Below, piece by piece: positions 63,985-64,000 of a DNA stretch of 64,000 nt; the first letter of the stretch is position 1; every line of letters starts with the position of its first letter. The notes below the pieces were generated by a model that was not told the origin of the DNA, searched no databases, and saw nothing but the letters and a program-made list of their open reading frames with translations. This stretch comes from an uncultured Saprospiraceae bacterium. Lineage in GTDB: Bacteria > Bacteroidota > Bacteroidia > Chitinophagales > Saprospiraceae. The position numbers and the translations under genes are program-made. Where the stretch lies: positions 162,686-226,685 of the forward strand of contig CAKZQC010000006.1 in NCBI GenBank assembly GCA_937139495.1, in the 5' to 3' direction.

Positions 63985-64000
63985 CTACTTTTAGTACCTT

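Overview
The window looks like a chromosomal segment of a Bacteroidota bacterium, most likely of the Saprospiria/Cytophagia type. The signs are: several secreted proteins ending in a type IX secretion (T9SS) C-terminal sorting domain (FPNP or YPNP followed by a beta-rich tail); a PorV-like protein next to a very long gingipain-fold PorU2-type sortase; promoters with the Bacteroidota -7 element TAnnTTTG; a heme operon of the Hmu type; and moderately low GC. No plasmid, phage, transposase, CRISPR, tRNA or rRNA gene was seen.

Layout. 1-6250 (minus strand): thiS-thiC (thiamine pyrimidine and sulfur carrier), two paralogous lipoproteins, and a large T9SS protein with Kazal-, dockerin- and cohesin-like parts. 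6450-18430 (plus): a helical protein of unknown function, a DUF4476 protein, a 1843-residue protein with an N-terminal barrel-like domain and 16 Ig-like repeats, and a hybrid histidine kinase with a periplasmic propeller. 18540-26170: two more T9SS proteins, a cyclophilin lipoprotein, an acyltransferase-like protein, an acidic repeat protein and an MDR oxidoreductase. 26560-34725 (mostly minus): dnaG, a BaiN-like flavoprotein, a DbpA-like helicase with a partner, an AT-rich secreted protein and a degenerate SDR fusion. 35300-41625 (plus): porV-like and porU2-like genes. 41720-48000: a second cyclophilin, a small unknown, mfd and a GH113-like hydrolase. 48000-55460 (minus): a complete heme-uptake operon (HmuY-like hemophore with a T9SS tail, HmuT, HmuU, HmuV, HmuS, TonB receptor). 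55660-63985: an ion channel, YicC, an NlpC/P60 protein, an orphan cytochrome oxidase subunit III, a SerA-like dehydrogenase, a TPR lipoprotein and a secreted protein.

How it fits together. Much of the window serves the cell surface: the PorV/PorU2 pair would process and anchor the T9SS cargo encoded nearby, one of which (HmuY-like) would feed the heme system. Housekeeping genes (dnaG, mfd, yicC, serA-like) are interspersed.

The least explained parts are intergenic. Between dnaG and the BaiN-like gene lies a tandem pair of near-identical small-RNA candidates whose terminators show compensatory base changes and whose upstream regions share a sigma-54-like motif. Three repeat families (a core of about 30 bp placed downstream of promoters, a MITE-like hairpin element, and low-complexity AATCC/AAGTC word repeats) are scattered through the spacers.
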